From contig NZ_CP102265.1 of the NCBI RefSeq assembly GCF_025147765.1, positions 1,737,001 through 1,801,000 on the forward strand: a stretch of 64,000 nt of DNA. The letters run 5' to 3'. The notes beneath the pieces were generated by a model. It was given only the letters and a program-made list of their open reading frames with translations. It had not been told where the DNA came from and did not search any database. The DNA is from Blautia obeum ATCC 29174. GTDB taxonomy: Bacteria; Bacillota; Clostridia; Lachnospirales; Lachnospiraceae. Of the stretch, positions 62,204 to 64,000 are shown one piece after another; positions within the stretch are counted from its first letter, which is position 1; each line of letters opens with the position of its first letter. The position numbers and the translations under genes are program-made.

Positions 62204-63016
62204 TTAGGCGGACATCATGGATGCTTCTCTGTATTTTACAGGAGGCATCCATTTTGTTTTTGCCTGGATTCGTTTGCTATTATAGTAATCAATATATTCA
62301 TCAATAGCAATTGCAAATTCTTCAAATGATGTATAATCTTTTTCAAAACCATAATACAGTTCTGTTTTTATTCTTCCAAAGAATGTTTCCATGATGCAAT
62401 TATCGTAGCAATTCCCCTTTCTAGACATAGATTGAATTATTCCATGTTCTTTCAAACGATTTCGATAATAAGCATGTTGATATTGCCATCCTTGATCAGA
62501 GTGCAAAATTAAACCGTTTACAGAAGAATACTTATCAAAGGCTTTATCAAGCATTCTTTTTATTTGTTCTAAATTAGGACTTAGCGCTAAATCATATGAA
62601 ATAATCTCATTTGTATTCATATCCAAAATAGGAGAAAGATAGCATTTTCCCCACGAAAAATTAAATTGGGATACATCTGTTGTCCACTTTTGCAGAGGTA
62701 AAGTAGTTGAAAAATTTCTATTAATTACATTGTCGGCTACTTTCCCAACTTCACCTTTATAAGAATGATATTTTTCTTTTGGACGTTTTCCAAATAATCC
62801 AGCGTCATGCATAAGACGTTGAACTCTCTTATGATTTACGTTGTAGCCACGATTTTTTAATTCCATATAAACTCTGCGTACCCCATATCTGCCTTTGTTT
62901 TCTACGAATATTTTTTTAATAACTAGAAGTAATTCTTCATTTCGTATAGCAACTGGATCTGTTTTATTAATTTCAAAATAGTATGTAGAACGCGCCATAT
63001 TCATAGCCTTTAACAA
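62204..63016 (-). CDS. IS3-family transposase OrfB, copy 2
   Basis: The 270-residue DDE transposase part is identical in amino-acid sequence to the one at 50312 (same WTTDVSQF, HSDQGWQY and ETFFGRIK motifs). It is expected to be translated as an OrfAB fusion by -1 frameshifting. Intact. Confidence 0.93.
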   Translation of the reverse strand: MLKAMNMARSTYYFEINKTDPVAIRNEELLLVIKKIFVENKGRYGVRRVYMELKNRGYNVNHKRVQRLMHDAGLFGKRPKEKYHSYKGEVGKVADNVINRNFSTTLPLQKWTTDVSQFNFSWGKCYLSPILDMNTNEIISYDLALSPNLEQIKRMLDKAFDKYSSVNGLILHSDQGWQYQHAYYRNRLKEHGIIQSMSRKGNCYDNCIMETFFGRIKTELYYGFEKDYTSFEEFAIAIDEYIDYYNSKRIQAKTKWMPPVKYREASMMSA

Positions 63017-63021
63017 GTGTT

Positions 63022-63594
63022 TTAACAGATATCCTTTTTCTTTGAGTTCTTTGATGATTGCTGCTTTTTCGCCTTGAGTAGCGCAGCTTCCCTTTCTTCT
63101 CTCAAGGCGATCTCTTTTTTTATTGCTTCATTTTCTGCTTTAATATAAGTAATTTCAGCTCGTAAACGAATCAGTTCTTCATATTCAGACTCATTTAATT
63201 TACGTGGATTATTTATGTTCATTTTTTTCATTGCGGACTCCTTTGGTTTTCGCCCTTTTCTTCGGCCTACAAGTCCATTATAACCCCATATTTTATATTT
63301 GCGAATCCATTGAGCAAGTAATCCACTGTTTATACCCACAGTATAAGCAACTGAAGTAATAGTATCTCCAGCTATAACTCGTGCAACAAGTTCATATTTT
63401 TCCTCTGGAGACCACTTTTTATTTGTACCATAGTGTTTTAAACAATCAGAAGTATTTGATTCTTCCAAATGATGCCATCTGACAATCATGTCATGAAAAT
63501 TTTTTAGATTTATTATATCATTGGGTGCATCAATCCATTTTCCTTGGCGATACAATTCAACAGCTTTTTTCTTAAATTCGTAAGTATAACGCAT
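63022..63594 (-). CDS. IS3-family transposase OrfA, copy 2
   Basis: This 190-residue helix-turn-helix protein, identical to the one at 49734, has the same start (ATG at 63592-63594, AAAGGGG upstream) and the same GAAAAAG slip site close to its end. Intact. Confidence 0.9.
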   Translation of the reverse strand: MRYTYEFKKKAVELYRQGKWIDAPNDIINLKNFHDMIVRWHHLEESNTSDCLKHYGTNKKWSPEEKYELVARVIAGDTITSVAYTVGINSGLLAQWIRKYKIWGYNGLVGRRKGRKPKESAMKKMNINNPRKLNESEYEELIRLRAEITYIKAENEAIKKEIALREEREAALLKAKKQQSSKNSKKKDIC

Positions 63595-63662
63595 AAAAAT
63601 ACCCCTTTCACTGGATGTCCAGTAAAAGGGGTACATATCATTTTCACGCGCCTACTCTATTT

Positions 63663-63697
63663 CGGCGGCTTTGATTATCAGAGCCGCCGTTTCTTTT
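63663..63697 (+). terminator. Intrinsic terminator
   Basis: CGGCGGCT (63663-63670) and AGCCGCCG (63682-63689) form a perfect 8-bp stem followed by TTTCTTTTT. It belongs to a gene cut off by the IS insertion or further left. Confidence 0.75.
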
Positions 63698-63739
63698 TAT
63701 CCATCTAAATTCCAACGACGACCCTCTACCATGTAAAGG

Positions 63740-63768
63740 CATGGCGGCTTTAGGAGGTAGCCGCCATG
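63740..63768. repeat. Perfect hairpin sharing its core with the terminator at 63663
   Basis: CATGGCGGCT (63740-63749) and AGCCGCCATG (63759-63768) form a 10-bp stem without T-run. The loop contains AGGAGGT, a strong ribosome-site sequence. The GGCGGCT core repeats the arm of the preceding terminator. Confidence 0.5.
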
Positions 63769-63901
63769 CACTTATCAACTTATCGACACAAATCGACATT
63801 CCCCCAATTATCAAAAAAAGTCTATCCCCTGCAACGGGGTATTTCGGGCATAAAGATGAACAATCACATCATCTAAATACTTTTTATGTTTGCGTTGGCG
63901 C

Positions 63902-64000
63902 AATGTGGATTTGGAGAACAACACCTTTGATGTTACCGAGCAGCTACCTTTCAAGGTACCGCCAAAAACAAAAGTCATTGAAGAAATGGCACCGCCGAAA
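63902..64000 (+). CDS. Probable gene running off the right edge
   Basis: A frame from about 63902 to the edge gives VDLENNTFDVTEQ, then FKVPPKTKVIEEMAPP, a composition typical of a real protein and open to the last base. No clear start with ribosome site is visible, so it may be the interior of a gene. Family unknown; by place it may be more of the Tn1549-like element. Confidence 0.35.

Larger units (their letters stand above)
62167..63640 (-). mobile_element. IS3-family insertion sequence, copy 2 (inverted)
   Basis: A 1474-base element equal to copy 1 in length and protein content, on the opposite strand. The ends are TGATATGTACCC and its complement, with TTT on both sides (62164-62166 and 63641-63643) as 3-bp target duplication. 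It inserted 56 bases after the carboxypeptidase gene. Confidence 0.93.

Overview
The window looks like the genome of a gut Firmicute of the Clostridia, most likely Lachnospiraceae. It is AT-rich with strong AGGAGG ribosome sites, and it carries an ECF sigma factor with a DUF4179 anti-sigma factor, DUF6034-like lipoproteins, SpaA/VaFE surface adhesins and Tn1549-like mobilisation genes. This placement is inferred from gene families, not from a marker gene.

Layout. (1) 1-4271: the end of an unknown gene, an autoregulated-looking ECF sigma/anti-sigma pair, and an L,D-transpeptidase. (2) 4280-6350: a gene graveyard with a headless hybrid histidine kinase and a broken family-20 glycosidase. (3) 6400-14405: an OmpR-type two-component system followed by a lipoprotein, a two-permease ABC transporter and two membrane-anchored extracellular proteins. 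The same TTACA direct repeat lies before the regulator and before the lipoprotein, so the system probably controls itself and the transporter operon. (4) About 14530-41735: a long co-directional accessory block, probably a defective mobile element. It carries an S1-domain protein, a DUF3268 zinc-ribbon protein, a cold-shock protein, an ERF single-strand-annealing protein, a CHC2/Toprim primase-like protein, a thioester/SpaA adhesin fused in frame to a RecD2-like helicase, a MoxR-type ATPase, a VWA protein, and two very large unknown proteins. Neither conjugation genes nor an integrase are seen. Several genes sit only 15-30 bases behind intrinsic-terminator-like hairpins.

(5) 41869-48335: a very AT-rich two-gene cassette lies between an Rpn/PD-(D/E)XK gene and the tail of a related one. 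The cassette encodes a ComEC-like metallo-beta-lactamase-fold protein and a trypsin-like protease with a roughly 1000-residue helical body. It is the best candidate here for a little-described (probably defence) system. (6) 48381-49490: a lone corrinoid-salvage amidohydrolase (cbiZ) on the minus strand. (7) 49688-63640: two IS3-family copies of equal length, with identical proteins, in inverted orientation bracket 11 kb. Inside are remnants of a Tn1549-like conjugative element (DUF6017, DUF5348, broken PcfB, truncated relaxase, MobC, Xre regulator) and an intact resistance-like cassette: VanR/VanS-like regulators, a lipoprotein-adaptor/ATPase/permease exporter, a lipoprotein and a D,D-carboxypeptidase. 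VanR-box repeats lie before the exporter. (8) 63641-64000: two hairpins and probably the start of another gene.

Caution: three single-base deletions in homopolymer runs break the MoxR ATPase and VWA genes, and the adhesin-helicase fusion could be a deletion scar. Some of the apparent decay may be sequencing or assembly error.
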